From the NCBI GenBank assembly GCA_946807835.1, contig OX327702.1, positions 16,430,001-16,494,000 on the forward strand: 64,000 nucleotides of DNA, in the 5' to 3' direction. A model generated the notes under the pieces. The model was not told the DNA's origin. It ran no database searches and saw only the letters and a program-made list of their open reading frames with translations. Below, in pieces: positions 44,601 to 57,180 of this stretch (the first letter of the stretch is position 1; each line of letters begins with the position of its first letter). Origin of the DNA: Ailanthus altissimus (taxonomy: Eukaryota > Streptophyta > Magnoliopsida > Sapindales > Simaroubaceae). The position numbers were made by a program, and so were the translations under genes.

Positions 44601-46172
44601 AACAATCAAGATGCATATTTCTCAACAAGACTAGAAGTTGAAAAAAAAAAATATAACAGAACAGAAAAAGGTTCACCTGGTTTCCGTCTTTGCCTTGTTG
44701 GTTTCATATTAGTTGAGTCTCCTTTGTTGTTACTACGATTAACACCTACGTTAACATTGCGTTTCAGCGACCCTTTCCCAGGTCCTAATTTTTGTATGTT
44801 TTGACTGTCAACAAGAACAAATTTAACTGTGCACGTATCTGGTCCTGATACCCTACTCTGATTTGAGATAATGCCTGAAGTTGTAGGTGAACAGTTTTCC
44901 CCTATGGAAGATCGTTTCCTAACACTCCTCTTCCTGTCTTTCAAGAGTTGGTGCTCCTTCATGGGAAAGATATATTCATCATCAGTTTCAGCTCATGAAG
45001 AAAATGTCAAGTTTCATACATGGAGGAGACATTCAAGGGTGAGTTATTGAAATCTTGACTAACCAAGGCTTCTATAAATATCTTAAATCTTCGGGGCTTT
45101 AGGTGAAGCTTTGAGGCTTTGCAACTATACTTTTCCAGTAAAGACCACCTGCAAAAAGGCCAAAAAATTATGTGCTTAGAAATTGTAAGAGAATATTTTA
45201 TCTTTGAAAATTCCGGATGAAGCACTTGAAATAAAAGTATTACCAGCTAAAAACCCATCCATAATAAATATTAGTAGTGAATGTTACTTTTTTCCTCAGG
45301 ATGCCCCAAATTTATTCACCCAATGGCTAAAGGCTCTTTCAGCTGACCAAATTTCTTTTCCATGCATATAACTTTATGCAGTACCTTAGATTGGCTCATA
45401 AACACCATTTCTGAAGATATTCTCTCAAATATGTAGCTTCCAGTTTCATACTATTTCTTCTCCTAGTTTGTATCATGTATATAATAAATGTGACTAAAGA
45501 GAAAAAGATACACCTGTGTAATGACATTACCATCGAAGCATTGCAGCATTGGTATCTTTGGAGTTCTTCGCATCCAGACATAATCCTGGACCCAGCAGTT
45601 TGTTCATCCGCCTCACAAGGCGATAGTAATAATGTCGGACCTGAAAATAATAAAACATAAATGAAGGTCAAAATGCTGACAAGGAAAGAAACAGTCGAGA
45701 ATAAGGAACCACCAAACAAGTGCAGAGATGTCTCATGGCACATCACCTGATCCTTGTTTTTACTTTGAACGCGTCGAGTGATCTTCTCAAAGTTCTACAA
45801 TCCAGGCTTAACAAAGTTAGAGAAATCATAAAATAAGAGAAAATACGGTGCCGAAACATTTCACAACAGTAACATGCCTTGCCAACTTGTCGTAATGCGG
45901 TGAAAAAACTTTCCTCCTCTTCTCGTGTCCAAGCAGCCCATTGTCGTGTTGGTTTTTTAGCTGCAATTGATGTTAAATAAATGCACATTCACAATAGCAC
46001 CCAAAGTAAGAAAACCAAAACATAAAAATTACAAGCAGGACATACCAGACTGCTGCTGCATAACATTATCAGGGTTGGATGAGGGTACACAAAGGTCTTC
46101 ATCCTGAACTCTAGTACTCCTAGGATGAAGATGCATCTCAAAGTCTGACGACAACTGTGGTTCCATCTGCAT
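41653..46172 (-). CDS. TKI1: TSL-kinase interacting protein 1-like (SANT/Myb protein), spliced
   Basis: Host gene; Arabidopsis TKI1 binds and is a substrate of the TOUSLED kinase in the nucleus. Thirteen coding exons give a continuous 796-residue frame: 46172-46046, 45960-45878, 45794-45747, 45640-45531, 45148-45064, 44956-44677, 44528-44394, 44293-44142, 44005-43767, 43679-43313, 42752-42345, 42240-42112, 41880-41653. The N-terminal SANT/Myb domain spans KKPTRQWAAWTREEEESFF, NFEKITRRVQSKNKDQ and VRHYYYRLVRRMNKLLGPGL (residues about 44-110). A conserved middle part includes PHLELTLSTRKKIS, GYQRWTQDSVVSAADLY and FRLRYGWFS. The C-terminus has DSLGPLDLDIPSSKY. Exon phases all fit. One donor is GC (45877-45876). 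The start is the first ATG in exon 2 that opens this frame; M3 (46166) is an alternative. No disabling mutation seen, so the gene looks functional. Confidence 0.9.
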
Positions 46173-47035
46173 GTTGAAGACATCACAATCACGAAACCAT
46201 TAAATCCTTGTGCTCCGAGCCTTCCACATCTGAAAGATTACACCTTTTGACCTTCAACTTGGCCTAACCTGGTTGTAAAGACAATATTAGAAGAACAAAG
46301 GAAAAACAAGATCAAGTCAACTCAAATTATTGTAAAATAAGAGTCCCATCTTACCAAATGCGTGTAAGTCAAAACTATGTATCCTGAATCCTAATATTGA
46401 ATAAATTCAGAAATGATTTTAAAGAGACCATAAAATAGGCAATAGTGGTGAAATGGAGATTCCCAATATAAATGTCACTGGAAAACCCTAATTAGAATTG
46501 ATTCCACATCTGAAACATGAACCGAGAGATCTTAAACAGTCTAATTTACCAAATAAACCAGGCTCAGAAGCTTCAAGTATAATAACAATTGCAAAAAAAA
46601 GAAAAGAAAAGAATTTGTACATCTCAAAGTTATAGGCGATCTTCAGAACAAAACTCGAACTGCTCTGTTACCTAATTCAACGAGACTCAGTTCAATGGAA
46701 TCTAATCCATCATTTGCGGAGAATTTAGAAAAAGAAAAAAGAAAAACCTATCAGAAGCGAAAAAATTTAGCTTTCTTAAGCTTCCAAAAACTTTTCTCAG
46801 CAACCAAACAGGGGAGGTGGTTTCGAACCGTACAATCCTGATCACCTGAGTCCTCTTTTAACACTTAATCAGGATAAAAAAATTGAATCTGGAAAAAAAA
46901 TTCCATTTATAGTAAATAAAATAAAATAAAATACCTGAAGGAGAAAACCCTGGAATTGCACGTACGAAGAAGCAAATTGAAACCGGACGGAATCTTCCGA
47001 CAGACGGCTTTGCGGTTGGAGAAGAAGCAAAAAGG
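46173..47035 (-). other. 5' untranslated exons and leader intron of the TKI1-like gene
   Basis: A donor (TTCTCCTTCAG then GTATTTTATT) at 46935/46934 ends a non-coding first exon of about 100 bases. An acceptor CTTTCAG at 46236-46230 would start exon 2 at 46229, leaving 57 untranslated bases before the ATG. Those 57 bases contain two short upstream ORFs (MWKARSTRI and MVS). Transcript ends are not determinable here. Confidence 0.5.
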
Positions 47036-49269
47036 AGGAATTTTCTTTTTTTTTAGTTATTTATTTATTTTCTTTTTACTTTGTTGAAAAGAAAAGAAAA
47101 AAGAAATAGGAAGGTTATTAGTTAATTTCAAATATTAAAAATGGGAATAGAACATTTGAGTTTCAACCATTACAAATTTTGGCTTTAATTCTTAATTTTC
47201 GGGTCATAAAGCAAACAGGGTATTAAAAATTGACTGCAGCCTTTAAATCCCTGTTAGTGTTGAGACCTAATTATTAAAGTGGTAAATTTACCAATATAAA
47301 TTTGAAGCCCACTAAATGTTTAGATCTAATTGTTAATTATAAGGTTTTATTCTTGTGCATTGAAACCTAAAAATCCAAGGTCTTCGTGTCTTTTCTTTTT
47401 TCCACTACAACGCAAGTTTACCATTGAGTCATTGACAATACTCTTCATATCTTTTCATTCTTTCTGATGCAAAGAAAGCAAAAGAAATTCGACTATGTTA
47501 TTTCTCATAAAACGCTTTCTCACTCTAAAGTTCTCTTCTCTCTCTAAAAAATTAAAAGAAATTGTAGTCGTCACACTCATTTCCATGGAAGAAGGGCCTC
47601 TGGCCTCTCACCACTCTCCCTCACTTTTCTCTTTGTTTTTTTTTCATTTCTTTTACTTCTTTTTCTTCTATTTTTCTTTTTTTTATTAATTTAGTTTTTC
47701 AACGAGTTTTGTCACTTTAATCCCTTCTCTGTCCGTTCTTGTAGAGATCATCAGTTTATGATGAGCATTGCGGTATGTTACCGTGTCCTTATTTGACAAT
47801 CACACTTTCAATAGTCTCCAGCATTGGTGTTTAGATTTGAGCAAGTAATTGCCCAAACATTTTCTCGCTTCCACTAAGTTTGTTGGCATCTACAATGCAC
47901 TTGTTGGCTCTTCCATAACTCTGGCAATCGTTAACAAGATTTTTCGAACTCTGACGAGGCTTTGTCGAGCGCCACTGTCGTCGCCTATATCCTCCTCCAA
48001 CAAGTCTGTGATGCCTATTGTTACTGCCAACCATCGCCGAGTTTATAGTCTCTGCTTCTTGAGTAGTCACAACACACCAATAACCGAGTTTAGTTCAAAT
48101 TCGATGATAAATAATTATCAGTAACACTCAAGTTTTTCTCTACCATCAAAGTTAAATAACTCTGTCGTCATTACTAGTTATCAAAGCCTGAACTATTAAT
48201 TTTATGTTATTGTGAAGTTGTTCTATATTGACTTTCTTGTTGATAGTAGGTTGAAGTATTAAAAAGATTAATTATTGTAATTAGGGGAAAATATTAATAA
48301 TAATATAGTGGTATAATTTGTAATCTCCTACGTAAGAATAATTTTTTATCCATCTTGCATGAATATAAATTTTATCATCCTTAATAAAAACAAAAATCTC
48401 AATTGTAAGAATGATCATCCATAATATAATAAGATTGTTTGTATCTCTTTTAATAAGAGAATTAAGTTCGAGCATATTTTAATAAAGTTAATTTTTATAA
48501 TATCTTAATAATCTATTTAATTATATATTAGCATTCTTAAAATGTAATATTAATAATTTTAATAAATGATATTCCATTTGTTTTTAAAAATGCAAAGTTT
48601 ACTATTTGAGTAGTTGACAATTATCTTCCTCTCATCCTTATCTTCCATTAGGTTCATTTTTTTTTTTCCTGTTTTTTGGGTTAGACTTTCTTAGGTGGTC
48701 TCGAAGCGGTTGATGGATTAACACTCGTGGGACATTCGACTAATTTTTTTAATACTTTTGACAAATGCTGCATATGTGTTATTATTATTATTGGTTTTAA
48801 GGCTGATCCTCTCCACATCAGTCATCAAATACAAACAAATAAATAAATACAAATAATATGAAGGCCATAAATATTATATTCAGTGGCATTTGAGCATTGC
48901 GGGAGAAAGCACTTTTCCTTATCTCCTTGAGTGAATGACAATTCTGACCTTCAAAGAAAAAGGTAATTTCTTACAAAAGAATAATCGGGAAACCAACCAG
49001 GGAATCCTGATTTTCTTTTTCTTTTTCAAGTCCGAATTAGTTTAGCTTTCCCTTCTCAAAGAAACATGAGGCAGAAGTCACAAAACTTATCTCAAGTTTT
49101 CCTTTTCTTTCTTTATTTCGGCGACAATTTTTCTGGCCAGAAAAGAAGCGAGAAGAAAAATAGAATTGCGCAAGCAGCGCGACAAGCAAGACTTCAAATA
49201 GAAAAGCATTTGTGTTTTATTACATTTCCTTCTCTTTCTTTTACAACTTGTAATTTTGCCAAAATCATT
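47036..49269. other. Intergenic region upstream of the TKI1-like gene
   Basis: Presumably holds the promoter of the minus-strand gene near 47040-47300, without a box I can single out. Polypyrimidine tracts occur at 47040 and 47630-47690. Open frames at 47495-48124 are low in complexity or overlap each other on opposite strands, and I recognise no protein. No transposable element was identified. Confidence 0.35.
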
Positions 49270-49726
49270 TTAAACAACTGATAATTGTAAATTAGTGAGC
49301 ACTGAAGCCTTGTATGCACCCGCATTTGCCTTAGCTTGAACGTCTAGAGATTGTTCATCTTTGTGATTTCTTACAATTGTCTTCTCATGCTTGTCTGTCT
49401 GATTTTCCAATGCAGAGCACGAACAATTCTCCTGAAAGCTTAGCAGTATCTGCTCACTTGATTTCTACCGACCATCAGAATTCCATTTTCATTCTGCAAG
49501 GCACAAGCTCTACTCTTTAGAAGGAAATAATATGAAAACTTGAGCATCTTATGGCAGATTACCTTTACAAGGAAATATAATTATGAAAACACTTGCCTCC
49601 AAGAAGGACTGGAACCTTGCGACTTTTCACTGACAAGAAACTGCTCGGTGAGTGATCTTTCAACAAGTATAAATAACCCAACTGTTTTTTTTGGTGGCAG
49701 AGGACATAGCCGGTTTTTCAGTTAAC
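49270..49726 (-). pseudogene. 3' exons of an unrecognised gene, cut by a copia insertion
   Basis: The minus strand shows three exon-like blocks with matching phase. About 49690-49593 includes FILVERSLTEQFLVSEKSQG and ends WRQ followed by a GT donor. 49493-49458 is a 36 base exon (NENGILMVGRNQ) between CAG and GTGAGC. 49431-49270 is a terminal exon of 53 codons starting ENCSCSALENQTDKHEKT and ending LTNLQLSVV stop. A possible AATAAA follows about 50 bases after the stop. Upstream the sequence is cut at 49727 by the copia LTR. No family was recognised. The piece at 56826-57180 may be its continuation. Intact reading and splice signals argue against chance, but this is not proven to be a gene. 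Confidence 0.4.
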
Positions 49727-51145
49727 TGTTAGATATATAATATTATTATATTTTTAAAATATGTAAAATAATATTTTATTAAATTAATAAAAATTTATTT
49801 TTATATATAATTAAATATATATTAATGAGTTATATTTATAAATGATGTAATTTATATATTAGGTATATAATGTTAATATACAGAATATAAATCACAAATT
49901 TTTTATAAATTAAATTTAGTTTACAATTATTAATGAAAATGACATTTTATTATGTAAGATTATAATTTTTTTATTTCTTATATTAGATGATTTATTTTGA
50001 TCATCGAAGTAGAGATTTCAAGTAGAAAAACTAGTATGTATGTTACATTAAACATGACTATTGTAAATTTCAATCAAGTTAACTAAATATCATTGATCTT
50101 ATTCATAAAAGTTTTGATAAACTTGATTAATCTTAATCCTAAGCAAATAATGAATTTACATTCATACGTTATATCTTTTGAGTTATCACGGAGTGAGATT
50201 TATATAAACGATTAAAACCTTGATGTTTTAGATATATAATTTCATGGGTCGTAGGAATATATATTTGCAAGATGAAATCTAATAAATAATGTTCACTTTA
50301 ACTGTTTACAGTATATGATCATTTGAATCTATGACCGCAGTTTATTCAATAAATTATTTATTGAATATTAATATTTATTTATAAATTTATTTACAAATAT
50401 ATATATATTAAAAGTGATCATTAGAGCATTCATTGATTATGAGTAAATAAGTAATTAAAGAGGCAAGATATTTTTTTCATGGCTTGACTTTAATTATAGA
50501 CATCAATTGGAGGGTCAATTAAGTGATTATTATTGGTATAAAGACCAAGCCTAATTTGATTAAAAGAAGTTTCAATTAAATAAATTTTTACTTAATAATA
50601 TGAGTTATTAGAGTAGACCCTTGACTTTTAGTGGACTAACCTAAGGTTAACTTAGAAGAATTGGTGTATCATGAGATGATTAGGACTGGTTCTTTTAAGT
50701 TAGAGCTCAGAAATCCATGATCTTGTAGTCCCTCTACTAGCTCAAATCCTAATCAAACTCTAATATATTAATTCTAATCTAATTCTAAATACCTAAAAGA
50801 GATTGTTATATATATTGGAGGTATGGAGTAGTAAATAATTACAACAACCATAACCAGAAAAAAAATTTTTACGTATTCTTACATGAAAAAAGAACTTGGT
50901 TATTACACTTCTCTCAGATTTAGGTATTATTAATTTTAGAGATTAACGAAAGATCTACGTGCCCACACGCATTAAGTTTGAAGGTTGATGATAATATAGA
51001 AGATTGCAGTAAGTCAATTCAAGATTTTTCATAACGAGAAATTGAGGTAATATTTTATGCCTGTACATGTCATTATGAACAATACGATTTGACTTCCCTA
51101 TATTTATTTTATTAAACAGAAAAAAAAATTTATTTACTACCAACA
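49727..51145 (+). repeat. 5' LTR of the copia element
   Basis: 1419 bp, TG...CA. Its first 850 bases match 55979-56821. AT-rich, with no clear promoter box singled out. Confidence 0.8.
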
Positions 51146-51159
51146 ACTGATATCAAAGC

Positions 51160-53133
51160 CGTCTTATTTTATATTACATTTATAATTTATTTTTGTATAT
51201 GGTAGAAATTGTTTATTGTAGCACTAATTGCATATTTAATCTATATTTGTTATTTTTATTAATTATTTGATGAATAGTTTTACCCATAATAATTCATGGT
51301 TAAATATTTACTTTGTATTTTTCTTAGAATTGTAACAAATACAGGTGATGAAATAATATCACAATTTTCCTTCTTGATTAATTCTTAGTAGTTCTTTAGA
51401 TTTTTTGTAAGCCAATTAATTGGCGTAGGATTTTATTTGTAAATCTAAAAAATTAAGTTGTTTTTATTTATTTATTTATATTGAATTTAAAAGAATTAAA
51501 AAAAAGAAATGAAAGCAAAAGAAGAACAGTTGTCGACATGCCACGAGATCACTCGGCCATCATTTATAGCTCTGACATGTATGGGCAACTACAGTGATGG
51601 ACGGCCAAGGAAATAGGCCTTACATACTACAGTTGGGGTCTTTTAGGTCGTGGCTCATGGTAGCGATGAGATCTACACAGTTTTGCTTGGTTTCACAGCG
51701 ATGAAGAGTCGACCGACATCATTTATGGCCAGCGGCTTCAGCAGTATCCTTTCAACATGAACGATAGTAGAATCGTTGGCAAAACAGAAAGAGGTTGAGC
51801 AGTACAGGGAGAAAGAGGTGTTAGGGTTTTTTCATCTAAAAAATAACACCTAGGTTCCTTCAACTTTGAATAATTTCATTTCAGCTCAGATAGTTTGCAG
51901 ATATTACAAATTAACTCCTAAAAGTTTGTAATACTTTAAAATAGGCCCAATAGAATAATTTATTCTCACTCAGCCCCCTTCTAAGTTTGACCCAAACTTC
52001 TTTAATTTTGATCCAATTTTATAAAATTTTAATTGGGCTACTTTATTAAAATTATTGGGTCTAATTTTTTTTTTTTTTTGCATTTTTTAAGTAGGCTCAA
52101 TAGAAATTTTAAGCCTAAAATATGTCCAATTTATTTTAAAAATAAATTGACCAAAGAAAATTAAAATTTCAAAATTCAAGCCCATAAAAGGAAACAAGTA
52201 AGAGGAGATAATATTATAGAAGAGCCCAAGTTGACTTCAAAGAAGACTTTAAAGAATTTAGCCTTAGTTTTAATATTTTTCTTCGTAGAACAAGTTATGA
52301 ATTATGAGTATTTATTTATCTTATTAATTGATTGCATGAATAACATGTCATATAGATTAAGGGTGCTTCATTCACATGCCCATGTATAAAATATATAATT
52401 TTATGTGACATTAATGTTCTAAAGAGATTATGATAACATTATTGTCATTGTTTTAATATTATATTAATTTATTATTTGACGTGACCTTTTTAATTATTTT
52501 ATGATTATAAAATTAGATATTAATAAGTAGAATGTCATTTTATAAATTAATTGGTATATTAAAATTGAAAAAATCTAAAGATTAAAGTATTGAGTGAGAA
52601 AGAGCTTTAAGCATAAAGCCCGTAGCCTCTATTATTGGCTTTATAGTAAGGTTGATTAATGTCTTACCTCAAATATTTTGAGCTACGTACGGAGAGTATT
52701 AATTAGAAGTGGTTACTAGATAGGACTTCCTTAAAGGATAAGATCTAATATAGGACTCATGCAAAATTGATTACCCTACAGTGGCTTTTTAATTGAGAAA
52801 TATAAAGGATTAAAATAATGGTTATACATTCAACTTAGGTTAATTGATATCTTTCCTACGAAGTTTTTGTCAATTAGATCTAAGGGCTAAAGAATTAGTA
52901 GTTTATTATTATTTGATATGAGATATCTAGATAATAATAATAAATTAGTATGGTACTAGTCTGATTTATGATGGATACAACCACCCTATAGAAGCATATT
53001 CTGAATGGAAGTTAGATTACCGATACATAATTTAGTTAAAGAGTTCTACATAAATATATTTCATGCATTCATGCAAAAGTTTCACATGCTATCAGATAAT
53101 GTATGCTTATGTATGAATTTATTTTTTTGAATT
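51160..53133 (+). other. Long leader of the copia element
   Basis: Nearly 2 kb separate the primer site from gag, long for a copia element. A less AT-rich block at 51530-51830 differs in composition from its surroundings and may be a further insertion, but no boundaries or family were found. No gene recognised. Confidence 0.4.
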
Positions 53134-55930
53134 ATGTCTTCATTCATCCCACTAACATCCATCCTAAACCAAAATAAGTTAATCGAGAATAATTATGTGG
53201 ATTGGGAAAGGAACTTAGATATTGTACTCACAGCTGAAAAGCACAGATATGTCTTGACTAATAAATACCCTCAAATACCTAATAAAAATGCACCCCAAAA
53301 TGAAATATGTACCTACAATAGTCACTTGATTAAGGGCTTATCTTCATTTTTTGGTCTCATTCCTAAAGGAAAGAGTAATAATAAGAAGAAGAAAAATAAG
53401 TCAATGAAAGCATCTAATTCAAGATCTGTGTAAATTCATCAAAAGAAAGTAAGGCTTATAGGAAAGTGTTTCCAATGTATTATAGGGCATTGGAAGAGAA
53501 ACTGTTCTTTAGTTAAGTTTTTAGTAGCTAAAAGGATAGCTTATCTTTTAGTAATATTTTTTTCATTGAGACATATTTAGTGGCTGACTCTACAAATTCT
53601 TGGATAATAGATTCTAGAGCCATTAATCATATTTGTAATTCATTATAAAGGTTTTAAGAAACCAAATCACTCAATGAATGAGAGATTAGTCTTAAGCTAG
53701 AAAATGGTGCAATTGTTTCTACTAAGGTAGTAGAAGTTTGTCTCCATTTTCATGATTTTAGCATTAGATGACTGTTTGTTAGTACTGGACTTAAACACAA
53801 TTTGATTTTAGTTAGTTATTTGAATAACGTTATATATGGTAAGGTTAATGATGAGTTATTTAACTTTATCAATCTTTTTCTAGGGTTATGCCTTTTAAAT
53901 AGCCATATATCTTCTTAAATTAATTCCATATAAGTCAGTCCCTAAAACACATCTAAAAATATGGATTGGGCATAAACCAAGTTTATGTCATATACATATA
54001 TAGGGTTGTTCAGCTTATGTGCTAAAAAGGATTATGGACAAGTTGAAATCTAAGTCAAAAGTTTGTCTATTTGTTGGCTATCCTAAAGAAACAAAAGGAA
54101 GTATTTTCTATAGTTCTCAAAATAAGAAAGTATTAGTTAGCACTAATACAATTGTTCTTGAAGAAGACTATATGAAAGACTTCAAGCATAGGAGTAAGAT
54201 AATTTTTGTTGAGTTATCTGAGAGCTCTAATATTGTGCCTGGTAGAGTCAATGAGTTAATTCTCAATCTAGATCATAATAACCAACCAGAGCCAATTATA
54301 GAAGAACAACCACCAATGCTTCATCATACTGAGAGGATTATTAGACATCCAACTAGGTACATATTAATTAAAAAGTTTATTCAAACAGTCTTTAATGAGC
54401 ATGAGCTATATCCCACTAGTTATGATGAAGCAATGGTTGATAAAGATGCAGACCATTAGCATAAAGCTATGAAATCAGAGATAGATTTCATGTACTTTAA
54501 TAAAGTCTCAGAAATTGTAGAGAACCTTAAAAGGATAAAACTCATAAGATGTATATAGGTCTACAAGAGAAAGATGAGGGTAGATAAAAAGGTGAAAACC
54601 TTTAAACCCAAGCTTGTTACAAAACAGTACACTCAGGAAGAAGGTATCAATTATGAGGAGACCTTTTTACTAGTAGCCATACTTATGTCTTTTAGAATTC
54701 TCTTATCCATTGCAACAAATCTTAATTATGATATTTGGAAAATGGATGTCAAGACTGTCTTTCTTGGTGGCAATTTTGAAATATGTATCTATATGATATA
54801 GCCAGATGTTTTATAGCTATAGGCCAAGAGCATATAGTTTGTAAACTATACAAATTTATCTATGGGCTTGTAAAAAGCATATAGATCTTGGAACATCAAA
54901 TTTGATCAAGCAGTCAAATAATTTAGTTTTGATCAAAATCCTAATGAACCTTGTCTTTACAAGAAGATTGATAAACGGTTTGTGATTTTTTTAGTTCTGT
55001 ATTTAGATGGTTTACTACTCATTGAGAATGATGCAGGAGTATTACCATTAGATAAAATATGGTTATCTAAATATTTTGATATGAATGATCTAGAATAAGC
55101 CAATAACATCATTGAGATCAATGTATTAAAGGATCTCAAGTGAAGGATATTAGGTTTATCACAAGCTGAGTATGTTAATAAAATTTTGATTAAGTTTGTC
55201 ATACATAATTTCAAAAGAGATTGTTTTCTTTTAGATTTGGAATTGATCTATCCAAGTATTAGTCTCCTAAGATAATTGAAGAGATAGATCGCATGAGAGA
55301 AATTCCTTATGCATCAATAATAGAAAGTCTAATATATGCAATGCTATATATTAGATCAGATATTTTTTATACAGTTGAAATGGTCAAAAGATATTAATCT
55401 AATTTAGGAATAGAACACTGAACTGCGATAAAGCATATATTCAAGTATCTTTGGAGAATGAAAGATTATATGCTTGCATATTCCAATGAGGATCTTATAC
55501 CTATTAGATATACAATATCAAAATTCCAATAACATAGGATACCCAGATCCTCCTCACAATATGTGTTCACTTTAAGTGGTGGAGTTATAAGTTGAAAGAG
55601 TGCAAAACAATAATGTATTGCAGACTCTACCATGGAAGTTGAATATGTAACTACATCTAAAGTTGCAAAAGAGGCTATATAGCTTCAAAAGTTTCTTGTG
55701 GAGCTGAGATGCCTATTATTCTTTATTAAAATAATTGCAAGATAGTAACACAGTCTAAGAAACCAAATATCATAAGAGATGAAAACATATTGAGAGGAAA
55801 TAACATTTAGCAATGGAGTTTTGTGCAAAATGGTGAGGTTATAGTATCTAAGACTACATAAGCAGATAATCTAATAGATTCATTCACCCATGTCATTGCC
55901 AACAAAGGGATTTGAAACTCATATGAATAA
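53134..55930 (+). pseudogene. Ty1/copia gag-pol remnant lacking most of integrase
   Basis: Gag starts MSSFIPLTSILNQNKLIENN and continues NYVDWERNLDIVLTAEKHRY. Its zinc knuckle is decayed (CFQCIIGHWKRNC, 53467-53505). A protease-like SWIIDSRAINHICN lies near 53600. The integrase core is largely deleted. The following part resumes with GCSAYVLKRIMDKLKSKSKV and FVGYPKETKG near 54010-54100, then RT sequence KPKLVTKQYTQEEGINYEET and WKMDVKTVFLGGNFE (54600-54780), and finally RNase H fragments to about 55900. Frequent stops and frameshifts mean it cannot encode a working polyprotein. Confidence 0.8.
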
Positions 55931-55978
55931 TATAAGGGCTCAGTAGTTACTCGACATACTTTAGGGCAAGTGAGAGAT

Positions 55979-56821
55979 TGTTCGACATATAATGTTATTT
56001 ATGCCCTTATAGTATGTGAAATACTATTTTATTTTATTAATAAAAGTTTATTCATACATATAATTAAGCATGCATTGATGAGCCCATATTTATAAAGTAT
56101 GTGATTTATGTATTAGGCATGTGATGCTAATTCAGAGGGTATAGATTGTAAGTTTTTTATAAATTAAATATAGTTCACAATCATTAATGAAAATGGCATT
56201 TCATTATGTAAGGTTGTAGTTTTTTTGCATCTTATAGTAGATGATTTATCTTAATCATTAAGTAGAGATTTTGAATAGAAAAACAAGCGTAGATGTTACA
56301 TTGAACAGGATTATTGTGAATTTTGATCAGGTTAACTAAATGTCATTAATCTTCATTCACAAAAGCTTTGATAAGTTTGATTGATCTTAATCCTGAGCAA
56401 ATAATGAACTTACATTCATGCATTATATCTTTTGAGTTATCACGGAGTGAGATCTATATAAACAATCAAAACTTCGATATCTTAGAGATATAATTTCATG
56501 GATCATAGGAATATATATTTGCAAGATAGAGTCTAATAAATAATGTCCACCTAAGCTGTTTGCAATACTTGATCATTTGAATCTGTGGTTGCAGTTTATT
56601 CAAAATATTATTATTGAATAATAATATTTATTTATAAATTTATTTACAAATATAGATATATTAAAAGAGATCATTAAAGCATTCAATGACTTAAGGGCAA
56701 ATAAGTAATTAAAGAAGAAAAATATTTTTTTTCATAACCTAGCTTTAATTATGGACATCAATTAAGGGGTCAATTAAGTGGTATTATTAGTCTAAAGAAC
56801 AAGCCTAGTTTAATTAAATAA
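55979..56821 (+). repeat. Truncated 3' LTR of the copia element
   Basis: Starts TGTTCGACATAT after the purine tract and follows the 5' LTR until 56821, then stops. About 570 bases of its 3' end are missing. Confidence 0.75.
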
Positions 56822-56825
56822 CCAT

Positions 56826-57180
56826 TGCAACATTCTCCATCTATGTTCTGATTTGTTGAAATCAGGGTTTAGACACTGTACACAAATCTTCTAAAGAAGA
56901 AAAAAGGAAGCTTCAGATAGAAATACATTTGTCTTAACAATTGATGCAAAAGAGGAAAAAACAAAACAACTATAACACACCAGGCATTACCATCAAACTT
57001 TCAATCACATAAAATCTACCAACAAACTTTTAAATCTATTCTGAATGCAAAAAGAAATAAGGGGTTCAGAAAGCAACTTGTAAGCCTGTATATCTAAAGC
57101 AAAGGCTATCTCTAGTCCTTTGGCCATGCATTTTGAATTTTCAGCAGTACAATCGCCAACATCCGAAGAAGAGAAACTAT
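56826..57180 (-). pseudogene. Exon-like fragment of an unrecognised gene between two copia remnants
   Basis: On the minus strand 57180-57008 reads without stops, starting FSSSDVGDCTAENSKCMAKG and continuing with a KCMAKGLEIAFALD segment and then LLSEPLISFCIQNRFKSLL. It then meets a GT donor-like GTAGAT and a stop shortly after. It is unrelated to the copia sequence on either side. It could be an upstream exon of the gene at 49270-49726, separated by the copia insertion. No family was recognised. Confidence 0.35.

Larger units (their letters stand above)
49727..56821 (+). mobile_element. Decayed Ty1/copia element with truncated 3' LTR
   Basis: 5' LTR 49727-51145 starts TGTTAGATAT and ends ACCAACA. 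A decayed tRNA-Met primer site (TGATATCAAAGC at 51148-51159) follows. gag and pol remnants run from 53134 to about 55930. A purine tract GGGCAAGTGAGAGAT lies just before the 3' LTR at 55979. The 3' LTR aligns with the first 850 bases of the 5' LTR, then breaks off at about 56821. LTR divergence is high, so this is an old insertion. Flanks TTAAC (49722-49726) and ATAAC (56818-56822) resemble each other, but the truncated end makes this uncertain. Confidence 0.8.

Noticed and set aside
47495..48124. Short open frames upstream of the TKI1-like gene
   Set aside because: One is a translation of a T-rich tract and the others overlap on opposite strands, without splice or domain support.
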